Positions 44,519 to 53,708 of a DNA stretch of 64,000 nucleotides are shown one piece after another. Where the stretch lies: assembly GCF_029626025.1 (NCBI RefSeq), contig NZ_JARUBF010000001.1, forward strand, positions 6,604,001-6,668,000, read 5' to 3'. The notes below the pieces were generated by a model, which was not told where the DNA came from, did not search any database, and was given only the letters and a program-made list of their open reading frames with translations. This DNA comes from Solwaraspora sp. WMMD406 (GTDB lineage Bacteria > Actinomycetota > Actinomycetes > Mycobacteriales > Micromonosporaceae). Made by a program: the position numbers and the translations under genes. Position 1 is the stretch's first letter. The number at the start of each line of letters is the position of its first letter.

Positions 44519-46699
44519 GTGACCCGGACCACCGCGACGACAAGCACCGTCACCGCCGAGGACGCGCCGACCGGATCGGACGCCGACCGCCCCGACGAGG
44601 CCGAGCACACCGCCGACGCCGGACAGTCGACGGCCGGACAGTCGACGGCCCGGCGGCCCGCCAACGCCGGGCGGCCCAGCGGCAGCGAACTGCTGGCCGC
44701 CGCCGTCGGCGCGGTGCCCGGCGGGTCCGCCCGACCCGGCCAGCAGCAAATGACGGCGGCGATCAGCGAGGCCATCCGTACCCGCACGCATCTGCTGGTG
44801 CAGGCCGGCACCGGCACCGGCAAGTCCCTGGCGTACCTGGCCCCGGCGCTCACCGTCAGCGGCCCGGTGGTGGTCTCCACCGCGACCCTCGCCCTGCAGT
44901 CCCAACTGGTCGAACACGACCTGCCCCGGCTGGCCGACGCCGTCGAACCGATCCTGCGCCGCCGCCCCACCTTCGCCGTCCTCAAGGGACGACACCACTA
45001 CCTGTGCCTGGCCCGGCTGGAAAACTCCGCCGAGGAGGAACCGGAAGACCTGTTCGACTCGCCGGGCGGCGGCGGGACCCAGTGGCTGGGTGCCGCCGGC
45101 CGGCTCGGCAAACAGGTGCAGCGGCTACGCGACTGGGCGATGGAAACCGAGACCGGCGACCGAGACGAACTCGACCCCGGCGTCGACGAACAAGCCTGGC
45201 GGCAGGTGTCGATGCCGGCCCGGGAGTGCGTCGGCGCGGCCCGCTGCCCGTACGGCGAGGAATGCTTCGCCGAAGCGTCCCGGCTGCGGGCCCGCGAGGC
45301 CGACATCGTGGTCACCAACCACAGCCTGCTCGCCATCGACATGCTCGCCGGCCGGCACATCGTGCCGCCGCACAAGCTGCTCATCGTCGACGAGGCACAC
45401 GAACTCGCCGACCGGGTCTCGTCCGCCGCCCAAGCCGAACTCACCCCGGACGCCATCGACCGGGCCACCCGCCGGGCCCGGACCGTCCTGCCGCCGGAGA
45501 CCGCCGAGGCGCTGACCGAGGCCGGCGACGCCCTCGCGGTCGGGCTGGCCGAGGCCCCCGCCGGGCGGATCACCGGTGGGCTGCCGGCCGCGTTGCACGA
45601 AGCGTGCACCCTGCTGGACGCGGCGACCCACCGCGCCTTGGACACCATCGGCGACATCAAAGCCGACGACCCCGACCCGGTCCGCAAACAGCAGGCCAAA
45701 GCCGTACTCGACGAACTGTCCACCACGGCCCAGCGGCTACTCGAACAGGACGAGCACGACGTGGCCTGGGTGGAGAAGCCGGACGGGCCGGGTGCCGGCC
45801 GGCGTGCCCTGGTCGTCGCCCCGCTGTCGGTCGCCGGCACCCTGGCCAACCACCTGTACGAGGAGCGGACCGTGGTCGCCACGTCGGCCACCCTCACGCT
45901 CGGCGGCCGGTTCGACACCGTCGCCCGGTCGCTGGGCCTCGACGCCGCACCGCCACCGAACCAACCGGCGGCGACGTCACCGCCGGCCCCGGCCGCGTCG
46001 GCGGTTCAGGCCGACTCCGGCGAGGACTCCGACTGGCGGTCCCTCGACGTCGGATCCCCGTTCGACTACGGCAAGCAGGGCATCCTGTACGTCGCCGCGC
46101 ACCTGCCCCGACCCACCGTCTCCGGGTTGCCCGCCCAGGCCGGCGAGGAGCTGCTGTCGCTGATCGGCACGCTCGGTGGCCGTACCCTCGGATTGTTTTC
46201 GTCGCGGCGGGCCGCGCAGCAGGCCGCAGAGCTGGTGCGGGCGCGGACCGGACTGACCGTGCACGTGCAGGGCGAGCAGGCGCTGCCGCTGCTGGTCCGC
46301 CGTTTCCGGGAAGACCGGGCCAGCTGCCTGTTCGGGGTGATGTCGCTGTGGCAGGGCGTGGACGTGCCCGGTGACGCCTGCCAGCTGGTGGTGATCGACC
46401 GGCTGCCGTTCCCCCGTCCGGACGAGCCGCTCGCGGCGGCCCGCGCCGCCGCCGTGGACTCCGCCGGTGGTTCCGGATTCGCGTCGGTCAGCGTGCCGAT
46501 CGCCGCGATCCGGCTGGCGCAGGGCGCCGGCCGGCTGATCCGGTCCACCTCCGACCGGGGTGTGGTGGCCGTGCTCGACTCCCGGTTGGAGACCGCCCGG
46601 GGGTACGGCGCGTTTCTGCGCCGGTCGCTGCCGCCGTTCTGGTACACCACCCGGCCGGAGGTCGTGCAGGGCGCGCTGCGCCGGCTGGCGGCCAGCTGA
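44519..46699 (+). CDS. DinG/XPD-type ATP-dependent helicase
   Basis: The 726-residue SF2 helicase starts at GTG 44519. The first 65 residues are low complexity. Walker A (QAGTGTGKS) lies near residue 95, the DEAH box in LLIVDEAHELADRV, and C-terminal helicase motifs VMSLWQGVDVPGDACQLVVI and AIRLAQGAGRLIRSTSDRG. Four cysteines (163, 238, 244, 250) are placed as in the iron-sulfur cluster of DinG/XPD. In E. coli DinG unwinds R-loops and forked DNA. It is not linked to an ArsC or nuclease gene, so a chromosomal repair role is likely. Confidence 0.88.
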   Translation: MTRTTATTSTVTAEDAPTGSDADRPDEAEHTADAGQSTAGQSTARRPANAGRPSGSELLAAAVGAVPGGSARPGQQQMTAAISEAIRTRTHLLVQAGTGTGKSLAYLAPALTVSGPVVVSTATLALQSQLVEHDLPRLADAVEPILRRRPTFAVLKGRHHYLCLARLENSAEEEPEDLFDSPGGGGTQWLGAAGRLGKQVQRLRDWAMETETGDRDELDPGVDEQAWRQVSMPARECVGAARCPYGEECFAEASRLRAREADIVVTNHSLLAIDMLAGRHIVPPHKLLIVDEAHELADRVSSAAQAELTPDAIDRATRRARTVLPPETAEALTEAGDALAVGLAEAPAGRITGGLPAALHEACTLLDAATHRALDTIGDIKADDPDPVRKQQAKAVLDELSTTAQRLLEQDEHDVAWVEKPDGPGAGRRALVVAPLSVAGTLANHLYEERTVVATSATLTLGGRFDTVARSLGLDAAPPPNQPAATSPPAPAASAVQADSGEDSDWRSLDVGSPFDYGKQGILYVAAHLPRPTVSGLPAQAGEELLSLIGTLGGRTLGLFSSRRAAQQAAELVRARTGLTVHVQGEQALPLLVRRFREDRASCLFGVMSLWQGVDVPGDACQLVVIDRLPFPRPDEPLAAARAAAVDSAGGSGFASVSVPIAAIRLAQGAGRLIRSTSDRGVVAVLDSRLETARGYGAFLRRSLPPFWYTTRPEVVQGALRRLAAS

Positions 46700-46700
46700 C

Positions 46701-46745
46701 GCGACGCGCGACGCGGCACCGCGACGCGACGCGCGACGCCGTCGA
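46701..46745. repeat. GC-only direct repeats after the helicase gene
   Basis: CGACGCGCGACGC occurs twice, with shorter GCGACGC pieces between, in the 48-base gap to the convergent AI-2E gene. No stem forms. Confidence 0.5.
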
Positions 46746-46747
46746 CC

Positions 46748-48085
46748 TCAGGTCGCCCGGACCGCCCCTGCCTCCGGCGGCTGCGGAGGCGGAGCCGTTG
46801 GCGTCGGCGACGGCGGCGTGACCAGTTGCGGTCGGCGGGCCAGCCGACGCACCGCCGTGTTGAGCACGGCGATCAACGGCACGGCGACCAGCGCGCCGAC
46901 GATGCCGGCGAGCACCACCCCGGCGGTGACCGCCAAGACCACGGCGAGCGGATGGATGGCCACCGCCTTGCCCATGATCAGCGGCTGGAGCACGTTGCCT
47001 TCCAGCTGCTGCACGCCGATCACGACCCCGAGGATGATCAGCGCGGTGACCCAGCCGCTGTCGACCAGCGCCACCAGGATCGCGACCGCCCCGGACAGGG
47101 TGGCCCCGACGATCGGGATGAACGCGCCGAGGAAGACCAGCGCGGCCAGCGCGAAGGCGAACGGCACGTCGAACAGCACCAGGAAGATGCCGATGCCGAC
47201 CGCGTCGATGAACGCCACCAACACCGTCGCCCGTACGTAGGCGACCAGTGTGGTCCAGGAGGCCCGGCCGGCGTCGTCGACCCGCCACCGAGCCCCGACC
47301 GGGAACAGTCCGACGATGAACCGCCAGATCCGCTGGCCGTCGCGGAGGAAGAAGAAGGTCGCGAAGAGCACCAGCAGGATGCCGGTGAACACCTCGACGA
47401 CCGTACCGGCGGTGGAGACCGCGCCGCTGGTCAACGTCTGCGTGTTCTCGTTGATCCAGTTCTGCCCGGACTCGATGTATTCGTCGATCTTGCCGTCGGA
47501 GAGGTTGAGCGGCCCGTCCCGCAGCCACTGCTGGATCTCGCCGATGCCCGCGCCGGCCTTGACCGACAGATCCGGCAGGCCGGTGATGAACTCGTTGACG
47601 ACCATGGTGAGCGTGCCGACCACACCGGCGAGGCCGGCGATCAGCACCACGGCGGTGGCCAGCGTCCGGGGGAACCGGGCCCGCAACAGCCAGCCGACGA
47701 ACGGGGCGAGCAGTGCCGCCAGCAGCAGCGCCACCAGCAGCGGAATGATGACGATCCGGACGCTGCCGACGACCCGCAGCAGGGCCCAGCCGAGGATGCC
47801 GATGACGATCAGCCGCCACGCCCAGGCGGCGGCGATCCGCAGTGCGTGCGGCACGTCGGCGTCGTCGCGGCTCGTGGTCGACAGGTGACCGTCGCCGGGC
47901 GGCGGCGTGCCGCCCTCCAGCTCGGGCGTCAACGGGTCGAGATCGTCGGAACCCGCCTTGGCGGCACCGGCCGCGCGCCGGGCCCGTTCGCGCTCGCGCG
48001 CCGTCCGCACCGACTCGCGTCCGGCCTCGTACGCCTGACGGAGCCGTTGCCTGACCTGCTCTAGCCGGCTCAAGCGCACCCCCAC
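46748..48085 (-). CDS. AI-2E/PerM-family transporter
   Basis: The 445-residue membrane protein has a charged N-terminus (residues 1-75), then about eight membrane segments (e.g. LIVIGILGWALLRVVGS) and the family's large extracytoplasmic loop (GEIQQWLRDGPLNLSDGKID). Characteristic are PFAFALAALVFLGAFIPIVG and VQQLEGNVLQPLIMGKAVAI. Members include TqsA, proposed to export autoinducer-2, and Na+/H+ antiporter-like forms, so the substrate is unknown. The tail is Pro/Thr-rich. GTG 48085 is the start. Confidence 0.88.
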   Translation of the reverse strand: MGVRLSRLEQVRQRLRQAYEAGRESVRTARERERARRAAGAAKAGSDDLDPLTPELEGGTPPPGDGHLSTTSRDDADVPHALRIAAAWAWRLIVIGILGWALLRVVGSVRIVIIPLLVALLLAALLAPFVGWLLRARFPRTLATAVVLIAGLAGVVGTLTMVVNEFITGLPDLSVKAGAGIGEIQQWLRDGPLNLSDGKIDEYIESGQNWINENTQTLTSGAVSTAGTVVEVFTGILLVLFATFFFLRDGQRIWRFIVGLFPVGARWRVDDAGRASWTTLVAYVRATVLVAFIDAVGIGIFLVLFDVPFAFALAALVFLGAFIPIVGATLSGAVAILVALVDSGWVTALIILGVVIGVQQLEGNVLQPLIMGKAVAIHPLAVVLAVTAGVVLAGIVGALVAVPLIAVLNTAVRRLARRPQLVTPPSPTPTAPPPQPPEAGAVRAT

Positions 48086-48235
48086 TCGGATAACTCAGTG
48101 CTGTTCACGGTAGCGGCAAGTACCCAGTGGTAGCGGCGTACCTCTGCCCTGATCTCTCCCCGATGTGCCCCGTACGGATCTGGTGTAACCCACCTGACGG
48201 ACAGCGCGCCGGGCGGCACGCGGTACGGTTCGCTC

Positions 48236-48574
48236 GTGACCGCCGACTCACCGCTCGACAACGGCCTGCCGATCCGCCTGCTGCACGACCGGGTGCTGGT
48301 CAAACTCGAAGGCGCCGAGGGCGAACGCCGCTCCACCGCCGGCATCGTCATCCCGGCCACCGCCTCGATGGGGCGGCGGCTCTCCTGGGCCACGGCGGTC
48401 GGGGTGGGACCCAACGTACGCTCGATCGTCAACGGCGACCGGGTGCTGTTCGACCCGGAGGACCGCTCCGAGGTCGAGTTGCAGGGCCGCGACTACGTCC
48501 TGCTCCGCGAACGCGACGTGCACGCCGTCGCCGCCCAGCGCGTCGAACCCGACTCCACCGGCCTATACCTCTGA
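48236..48574 (+). CDS. Orphan GroES-like co-chaperonin
   Basis: The 112-residue protein has the Cpn10 fold: LPIRLLHDRVLVKLEGAEGE, then a loop RRSTAGIVIPATASMG which corresponds to the GroEL-binding mobile loop. It continues VGVGPNVRSIVNGDRVLFDP and YVLLRERDVHAVA. No groEL is adjacent. Standalone GroES-type proteins are known in actinobacteria, with no settled role. The start GTG 48236 lies 150 bases from the AI-2E gene start. Confidence 0.85.
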   Translation: MTADSPLDNGLPIRLLHDRVLVKLEGAEGERRSTAGIVIPATASMGRRLSWATAVGVGPNVRSIVNGDRVLFDPEDRSEVELQGRDYVLLRERDVHAVAAQRVEPDSTGLYL

Positions 48575-48719
48575 CTCTGCGCTGACTCCTCGACCCTGCC
48601 GTTCACCGGGGCCGCTGGCGTTTGGCGTCGCCTTGATCCACTGCGCCCCATCAACTCGACACTCCGACGCCGTGTCAGATCACCCGCATCCGATCACGGA
48701 TCGGCCCGCTTCCCGCTGG

Positions 48720-49669
48720 TCAGGTCGCTTCCTGCGCTGCGGCTCGTTCCTGGCGTACCTGTTCCAACATGGCGGTGTCAGAGGCGAGGTCCGGGTGGTC
48801 GACTTGGCGGTCGAGCTCGACGACGAGTTCCAGTTCGCCGATCGCCTCGTCGAGATTCCCCTCCGCCCGGTGGACCATCGCGATGTTGTACCGGGTGACC
48901 GCCTCACCAACCCGATCACCCACCTCCCGCGAAATCGGCAACGCCTCCTCATAAAACACCAACGCCCGCCGCCGATCCCCCAACCCGTCATACACGTGCC
49001 CCATATTATTCAACGTGACCGCCTCACCAGCCCGATCACCCACCTCCCGCGCAATTGGCAACGCCTCCTCACAAAACCCCAACGCCCGCCGCCGATCCCC
49101 CAACCCGTCATACACGTGCCCGATATTGTTCAACGTGGTCGCCTCACCAGCCCGATCATCACCTCCCGCCGAATGGGCAACGCCTCCTCATAAAACCCCA
49201 ACGCCCGCCGCCGATCCCCCAACCCGTCATACACACCACCGATATTATTCAACGTGACCGCCTCACCAGCCCGATCACCCACCTCCCGCACAATCGGCAA
49301 CGCCTCCTCATAAAACCCCAACGCCCGCCGCCGATCCCCCAACCCGGAATACACCAGGCCGATATTGCTGAGCGTGGCGGCTTCGTTGCCACGGCTGCCG
49401 GCCTCCCGGTACAGACGCAGCGCCTGCTCGTAACTGGCCAGTGCCTGCCGAGGCTGCCCGGTAGCCCTTTGGGCCCAGCCCAAGTCATAGAAGGCGCCCG
49501 CATCCTCGCCTAGCGTCAAGGTCACAGTCGCCAAGGCCGTCACATCGGCGAAGCGGGACGTACGCAGCCACACCCTCGCCACCCGGTGCCCGACATCGCG
49601 GGCGATCGTTGCCTCCCGGCCGGCCACCGCGAGCCGGTGGACCTCCACCCACTGAGCCAGCGTCGTCAT
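48720..49669 (-). pseudogene. TPR protein, frameshifted (last gene of the CHAT operon)
   Basis: ATG 49669 (MTTLAQWVEVHRLAVAGREA) overlaps the CHAT gene stop (ATGA). The frame runs through an N-terminal domain and about three tetratricopeptide units, then breaks at about 49156. There GATCATCACC stands where all sibling units read GATCACCCACC, a net loss of one base. Downstream, the rest of the array and the C-terminus (VELDRQVDHPDLASDTAMLE) continue cleanly in another frame to a stop at 48720. Restored, it would be about 316 residues. It may be a true pseudogene, a phase-variable gene or a sequence error. Confidence 0.8.
48895..49385. repeat. Tandem 120-bp TPR-coding repeats (about four units)
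   Basis: Units about 120 bp long, each containing CGCCCGCCGCCGATCCCCCA, code for 40-residue TPR units (GLGDRRRALGFYEEALPI). DNA identity between units is very high, which suits gene conversion or slippage. The one-base deletion lies in one of them. Confidence 0.85.
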
Positions 49670-51930
49670 GACGCGGGCTCGGACTCGGCGGGGCCGGTGA
49701 CCCAGAGTTCGTAGAGAGATCGTGCAGCGGCGGCGCAAGCCTGGGTGTACTCGTCGTCGGTGAGTAAGGGGCGGACGAGCGGTCGCAGGACGTTGGAGAC
49801 GTAATAGCGGGGTTCGCGGGTCTCCGGGTCGATGCCTGCTTCGATCAGGCCCAGTTGAACTGCACGGTCGATGTGGCGGGCGGCGTTGGGGTGGTCGTGG
49901 ACGGCGAGGACTGTCTCGGCGGGGACGGGCAGCTCGATGACGTTGACCTTGGCGAGCATCCGTTGCAGCTCGGGGTCCTGTGAGTGCAGGAGGTTCTGCG
50001 CGAGGATGGTTTCCCGACGGAACCGGTCGGCTTCCTGCTCGATCGAGCCGATAAGTCCGTCGACATCGAGGCTGGTGTCCGCGACGATCAGGTCCAGCCA
50101 GTCGAGCAGTCGCGGATTGCCAGCTGAGGCGTCGATGGCGCGCTGGCGGATCTCGGGGTCGATGCGGGAGCCGGGGCGCAGGTTCGGCAGGTTCGCCAGC
50201 TTCTTGTCCTGCTCGTTCCTGGTAAGGGTTTCGAGTGACTCGAAGGCAACGGTGGTCGCGGCAGGGGCGGGGAATCGGTAGCGGCTGGTGATGATCACCC
50301 GGCTGGGGCTGCCGGTGTCGCGGATGGCGGTGAGCAGGGCCGGGAGGATCTCGGCCATCTCGGCAGAAAGCACGTAAGCGCCGTCGCGTTTGTCGAGGTT
50401 GCCGTCCTCGAAGTCGTCGAACACGAACAGGCAGGGCGTCTGCCCGAGCGGCCCGTCGACGTGCAGCATGCGGCGCAGGCGAGCGAGCAGGGATGCCTGG
50501 TCGTTGTCGAGCAGCTTGGTCGCCTCGATTTGCTGCTCCAGCGTGTCGAAGATGTTCCTGTCGGTGAGTTCCCGGAACTTGGCCAGGTCGACGCGGCCGT
50601 ACCAGACGACGCGCCGGTGGGTGGGCATGCGTTCCAGCAGCCGGGCGGCGAGGCTGCTCTTGCCAAGGCCGCCCATTCCCGACAGGACCAGGGCCTGTGC
50701 CGCGCCGTCGCTACCGAGCGGCTGCTTGAGGGTACGTAGACAGCGCTGGATGATCCGCCGTCGCCCGACGAAGGCGGAGCGGGCGGCGACCCGGGACAGT
50801 TGGGTCCTCGGGTCGAGGAACTCCTGGTCGGCGTGGCGGAGCTGGATCCGGGCCCGTCCCTTGGTGTTCAGGGGGGTGACCATAGGGGCGAGTGGGGATC
50901 GGTTGGCGTAGACGCGCAACAGGTGCCAGTTGCCGCGCTTGTTCGCGTACAAGTGCTGTCGGGCCTCGACGACGGCCCGGTCGATGGGCTGCCCGTCGGC
51001 CAGTGACCGGTAGAGTTCGGCGGCGAACTCGGTCGCGGAGACGTCGCCGACGGGCAGCGCCCACCCCAGCACGGTCGGAGCCCCGGCCCGGACCAGGCTT
51101 TCGCTCATCGGCGGAAACGCGCCAGCGTCCGGGGCGTTGCCGGTGAGGCAGCCGGAGACGAACACCAGGCGGGGCCAGTGCCCCGCCATGGCCTGGGCGA
51201 TCTGGTCGGCGGTGGCGTAGGCGAGCCCACCGAACTCGTTCTCCACCAGGAAGACGGGTTGACCGTCGGAGTTGATGGTGGCGTGGCCGCTCAGGTGCAG
51301 GACGTCGAAGTAGCCGGCACCGTAGTCCCGGGTGAGGAAGCGAAGACCTTCCAAGGTGCCGCTCTCCTCGACGACCAGTTCGGTGCCGGTGCGGGTCGTG
51401 GCGGCCAGGATCGACGCCTCCTCCGCCTCGAAGTTGAGCACCGGCTCGACACCTTCCGGGGAGGTGGCCATGAACAGCACCCGCAGGGGGCGGTTCGCCG
51501 GCACGGCCTCCTTGAGTGCCGTGTTGGTGCCGACAGCCCGTACCGGAAGCAGCGGCGCGTGACCGGAGACGGACAGGTACGAGTCGTCTGCGGCGAGCAG
51601 CTCCCACGGCAGGTGCCGCAGCCGTCCCGCCGTGGTGATCCGCAGTGTGGTGCCGGGAGGGTTGCCCAGGACCGGGGTCAACCATCGTTCGTCGCCGTCG
51701 AGGAAGGTGGCCAGTTTCGCGCCGAGTTCGCGCAACTGCGGTGCGCCGAACACGTTCTGCGCCACAGCGTTCAGGCTGTAGTCGCGTTCCACCGCACCGA
51801 TCAGGCCCTCGACGGCCGCCTGATCCACGCCACGGGTCTTCGGTCGGCCGCCACCGGTCGACAGGCGCAGCTCAGAGTAGTCGGAGGTCTGCTCGAAGAT
51901 CTCCAGCTCGTACGCGTGCAGTTCGGCCAT
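49666..51930 (-). CDS. CHAT protease fused to STAND NTPase (NLR-like)
   Basis: The 754-residue protein joins a CHAT caspase-like protease (about 90-345) to a STAND/NB-ARC NTPase (about 385-560) and a helical/winged-helix tail (to about 745). The protease dyad is His216 (LHLSGHATI) and Cys261 (FVSGCLTGNA). The P-loop is GMGGLGKSS (418-426) and Walker B is LFVFDDFEDG (501-510). A TSRYRF sensor-like motif follows (VIITSRYRFP). No TPR lies in this chain; TPR arrays are supplied by separate neighbours. The model is a sensor-gated protease that cleaves host or foreign targets on activation. It starts at ATG 51930, 14 bases after the EACC1-like gene, and overlaps the next TPR gene. Confidence 0.9.
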   Translation of the reverse strand: MAELHAYELEIFEQTSDYSELRLSTGGGRPKTRGVDQAAVEGLIGAVERDYSLNAVAQNVFGAPQLRELGAKLATFLDGDERWLTPVLGNPPGTTLRITTAGRLRHLPWELLAADDSYLSVSGHAPLLPVRAVGTNTALKEAVPANRPLRVLFMATSPEGVEPVLNFEAEEASILAATTRTGTELVVEESGTLEGLRFLTRDYGAGYFDVLHLSGHATINSDGQPVFLVENEFGGLAYATADQIAQAMAGHWPRLVFVSGCLTGNAPDAGAFPPMSESLVRAGAPTVLGWALPVGDVSATEFAAELYRSLADGQPIDRAVVEARQHLYANKRGNWHLLRVYANRSPLAPMVTPLNTKGRARIQLRHADQEFLDPRTQLSRVAARSAFVGRRRIIQRCLRTLKQPLGSDGAAQALVLSGMGGLGKSSLAARLLERMPTHRRVVWYGRVDLAKFRELTDRNIFDTLEQQIEATKLLDNDQASLLARLRRMLHVDGPLGQTPCLFVFDDFEDGNLDKRDGAYVLSAEMAEILPALLTAIRDTGSPSRVIITSRYRFPAPAATTVAFESLETLTRNEQDKKLANLPNLRPGSRIDPEIRQRAIDASAGNPRLLDWLDLIVADTSLDVDGLIGSIEQEADRFRRETILAQNLLHSQDPELQRMLAKVNVIELPVPAETVLAVHDHPNAARHIDRAVQLGLIEAGIDPETREPRYYVSNVLRPLVRPLLTDDEYTQACAAAARSLYELWVTGPAESEPAS

Positions 51931-51944
51931 TGTGGTCTCCGCCC

Positions 51945-52274
51945 TCAGCGCTGCTTTGATTCGACCTGCTGGAAGGCAATCTCCAGCTCCCCCTGGCTGA
52001 CGTTTGAGACTTCGACCCGGGTGCCGTCGTTGAGCACGACCCTGACAGTGACGCCGTCAGGGCGGCGGGCTTGGCACCAGTCCCAGATCGTCTTGGCCGT
52101 GCCGACACCGGCGAACACCAGCCCGATGACAGCGATCACCACCTCAGCGGATCGCTGCACCTCGACCGGCGACACCACCTCGCCAGGCTGGGCGCTCGCG
52201 CCAAGAGCACCGTGCAACCCGGCAGCCCACTGCGCGGCGTCCGGTCCCGAAACCTCAAGCATGGCAGTGCCCAT
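51945..52274 (-). CDS. EACC1-like effector-associated small membrane protein
   Basis: The 109-residue protein has a short N-terminal domain (MLEVSGPDAAQWAAGLHGAL), one membrane-like helix (SAEVVIAVIGLVFAGVGTAK, about residues 42-61), and a beta-rich C-terminal part (GVTVRVVLNDGTRVEVSNVS). This arrangement matches my memory of effector-associated constant component 1 (EACC1), a small protein accompanying diverse effectors in bacterial conflict systems. It lies between the TPR gene (three bases) and the CHAT gene (14 bases). A search is needed to confirm. Confidence 0.68.
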   Translation of the reverse strand: MGTAMLEVSGPDAAQWAAGLHGALGASAQPGEVVSPVEVQRSAEVVIAVIGLVFAGVGTAKTIWDWCQARRPDGVTVRVVLNDGTRVEVSNVSQGELEIAFQQVESKQR

Positions 52275-52277
52275 CGC

Positions 52278-53558
52278 CTATCCTTCCGTCATCTGCTCAA
52301 GCTGTGCGAGAAACGCCCGCATTTCCTCTAGGGCCGGATGCTCTGTCTGCTCGGCCAAGGCGATCGCTCGGCACTGAGTTTCTATCGCTTCGTCAACCTG
52401 ATCCATCTGCTGAAGCAGGACGGCCATATTGAATCTAACTATCGCCTCTGATCCGCGATCGCCAATGAGGCGAAGAATCTCAAGAACGTCATCGAACGTC
52501 TCCTTCGCCCCGACCAGATCGCCCTGCGAATATCGAACTCCGGCGACGTTGTTCAACGTCACCGCCTCACCAGCCCGATCACCCACCTCCCGCAAAATCG
52601 GCAACGCCTCCTCGTAAAACACCAACGCCCGCCGCCGATCCCCCAACCCGTCATACACCAGCCCGATATTGTTCAACGTGGCCGCCTCACCAGCCCGAGC
52701 ACCCACCTCCCGCAAAATCGGCAACGCCTCCTCAAAAAACGCCAACGCCCGCCGCCGATCCCCCAACCCCGCATACACACCACCGATATTATTCAAGGTG
52801 ACCGCCTCACCAGCACGATCACCCACCTCCCGCCGAATAGGCATCGCCTCCTCGTAAAACACCAACGCCCGCCGCCGATCCCCCAACCCGTCATACACAC
52901 GACCGATATTGTTCAACGTGGCCGCCTCACCAGCACGATCACCCACCTCCCGCCGAATAGGCATCGCCTCCTCGTAAAACGCCAGCGCCCGCCGCCGATC
53001 CCCCAACCCTGCATACACACGACCGATACTGCTGAGCGTGGCCGCTTCATTCCAGCGGTTGCCGGCCTCACGGTACAGACGCAGCGCCTGCTCGTAGCTG
53101 GCTAGCGCCGGCCGCAGCTGTCCGGTAGACGACTGGGCCCAGCCGAGGTCGTAGAAGGCACCCGCGTCCTCGCCAAGCGTCAAGGTCGAGGTCGCCAGCG
53201 CCGCGACGTCCGCGAACCGGGACGCGGGTAGCCACACCTTCGCTACCCGGTGCTCGACGTCACGGGCGATCGCCGCCTCTCGGCCGGCCACCGCGAGTCG
53301 GTGCACCTCCACCAACTGGCTGACGGTTGCCGTCGACCTGCCACGTGCCGGCGTTTCCGGTTCCCCGAGACGACCAACCGACGCCGCTGAGGCTGGATCA
53401 TCTGTCAACCCGGCACCGTCCCTGCCCGTGTGGGTGATCGTGTCGACACCGCCATCGGTCGCCAGCAAGCCGAAACCCTCTACAACGGCCAGCAGGATAT
53501 GGCCGGCACCGATTCGACGGCCAGAAATGACCATGATCTGACATCGCGAGCTGACCAT
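52278..53558 (-). CDS. Tetratricopeptide repeat protein (first gene of the CHAT operon)
   Basis: The open frame gives up to 426 residues. Residues 95-165 form an N-terminal helical domain also present in the frameshifted TPR gene (VHRLAVAGREAAIARDVEHR). Five or six TPR units follow at 40 residues each (GDRAGEAATLNNIGRVYDGL; GDRRRALVFYEEAMPIRREV). A C-terminal helical segment ends it (EAIETQCRAIALAEQTEHPA). The start is uncertain: ATG 53558 and 53534 have no ribosome site, and the first 80 residues may be untranslated; a TTG near residue 51 is another option. It probably senses or scaffolds for the CHAT-STAND protein. Confidence 0.82.
   Translation of the reverse strand: MVSSRCQIMVISGRRIGAGHILLAVVEGFGLLATDGGVDTITHTGRDGAGLTDDPASAASVGRLGEPETPARGRSTATVSQLVEVHRLAVAGREAAIARDVEHRVAKVWLPASRFADVAALATSTLTLGEDAGAFYDLGWAQSSTGQLRPALASYEQALRLYREAGNRWNEAATLSSIGRVYAGLGDRRRALAFYEEAMPIRREVGDRAGEAATLNNIGRVYDGLGDRRRALVFYEEAMPIRREVGDRAGEAVTLNNIGGVYAGLGDRRRALAFFEEALPILREVGARAGEAATLNNIGLVYDGLGDRRRALVFYEEALPILREVGDRAGEAVTLNNVAGVRYSQGDLVGAKETFDDVLEILRLIGDRGSEAIVRFNMAVLLQQMDQVDEAIETQCRAIALAEQTEHPALEEMRAFLAQLEQMTEG
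52555..53060. repeat. Tandem 120-bp TPR-coding repeats (about four and a half units)
   Basis: The units share ACCTCCCGCCGAATAGGCAT-like and CGCCCGCCGCCGATCCCCCA segments and are nearly identical at the DNA level, also to those at 48895-49385. Recombination between the two arrays would delete the EACC1 and CHAT genes. Confidence 0.85.
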
Positions 53559-53708
53559 GATTCAACAAGGACGACGTTGATCAGGCTTGACGGCTATCGG
53601 CGATTCTGGATGGCGGCAGGTAGGCGGAGTACCGTCTGGTGTGGTGGTGTGCCGGGCTCGTGGGCTGGTGTGCCGCTATCCAGACCGTTGACGGGGAAGG
53701 GCTACCCG

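Noticed and set aside
48895-49385. Regular repeats suggesting a CRISPR array
   Set aside because: Unit length is 120 bp, the units translate to TPR motifs in frame and there are no unique spacers.
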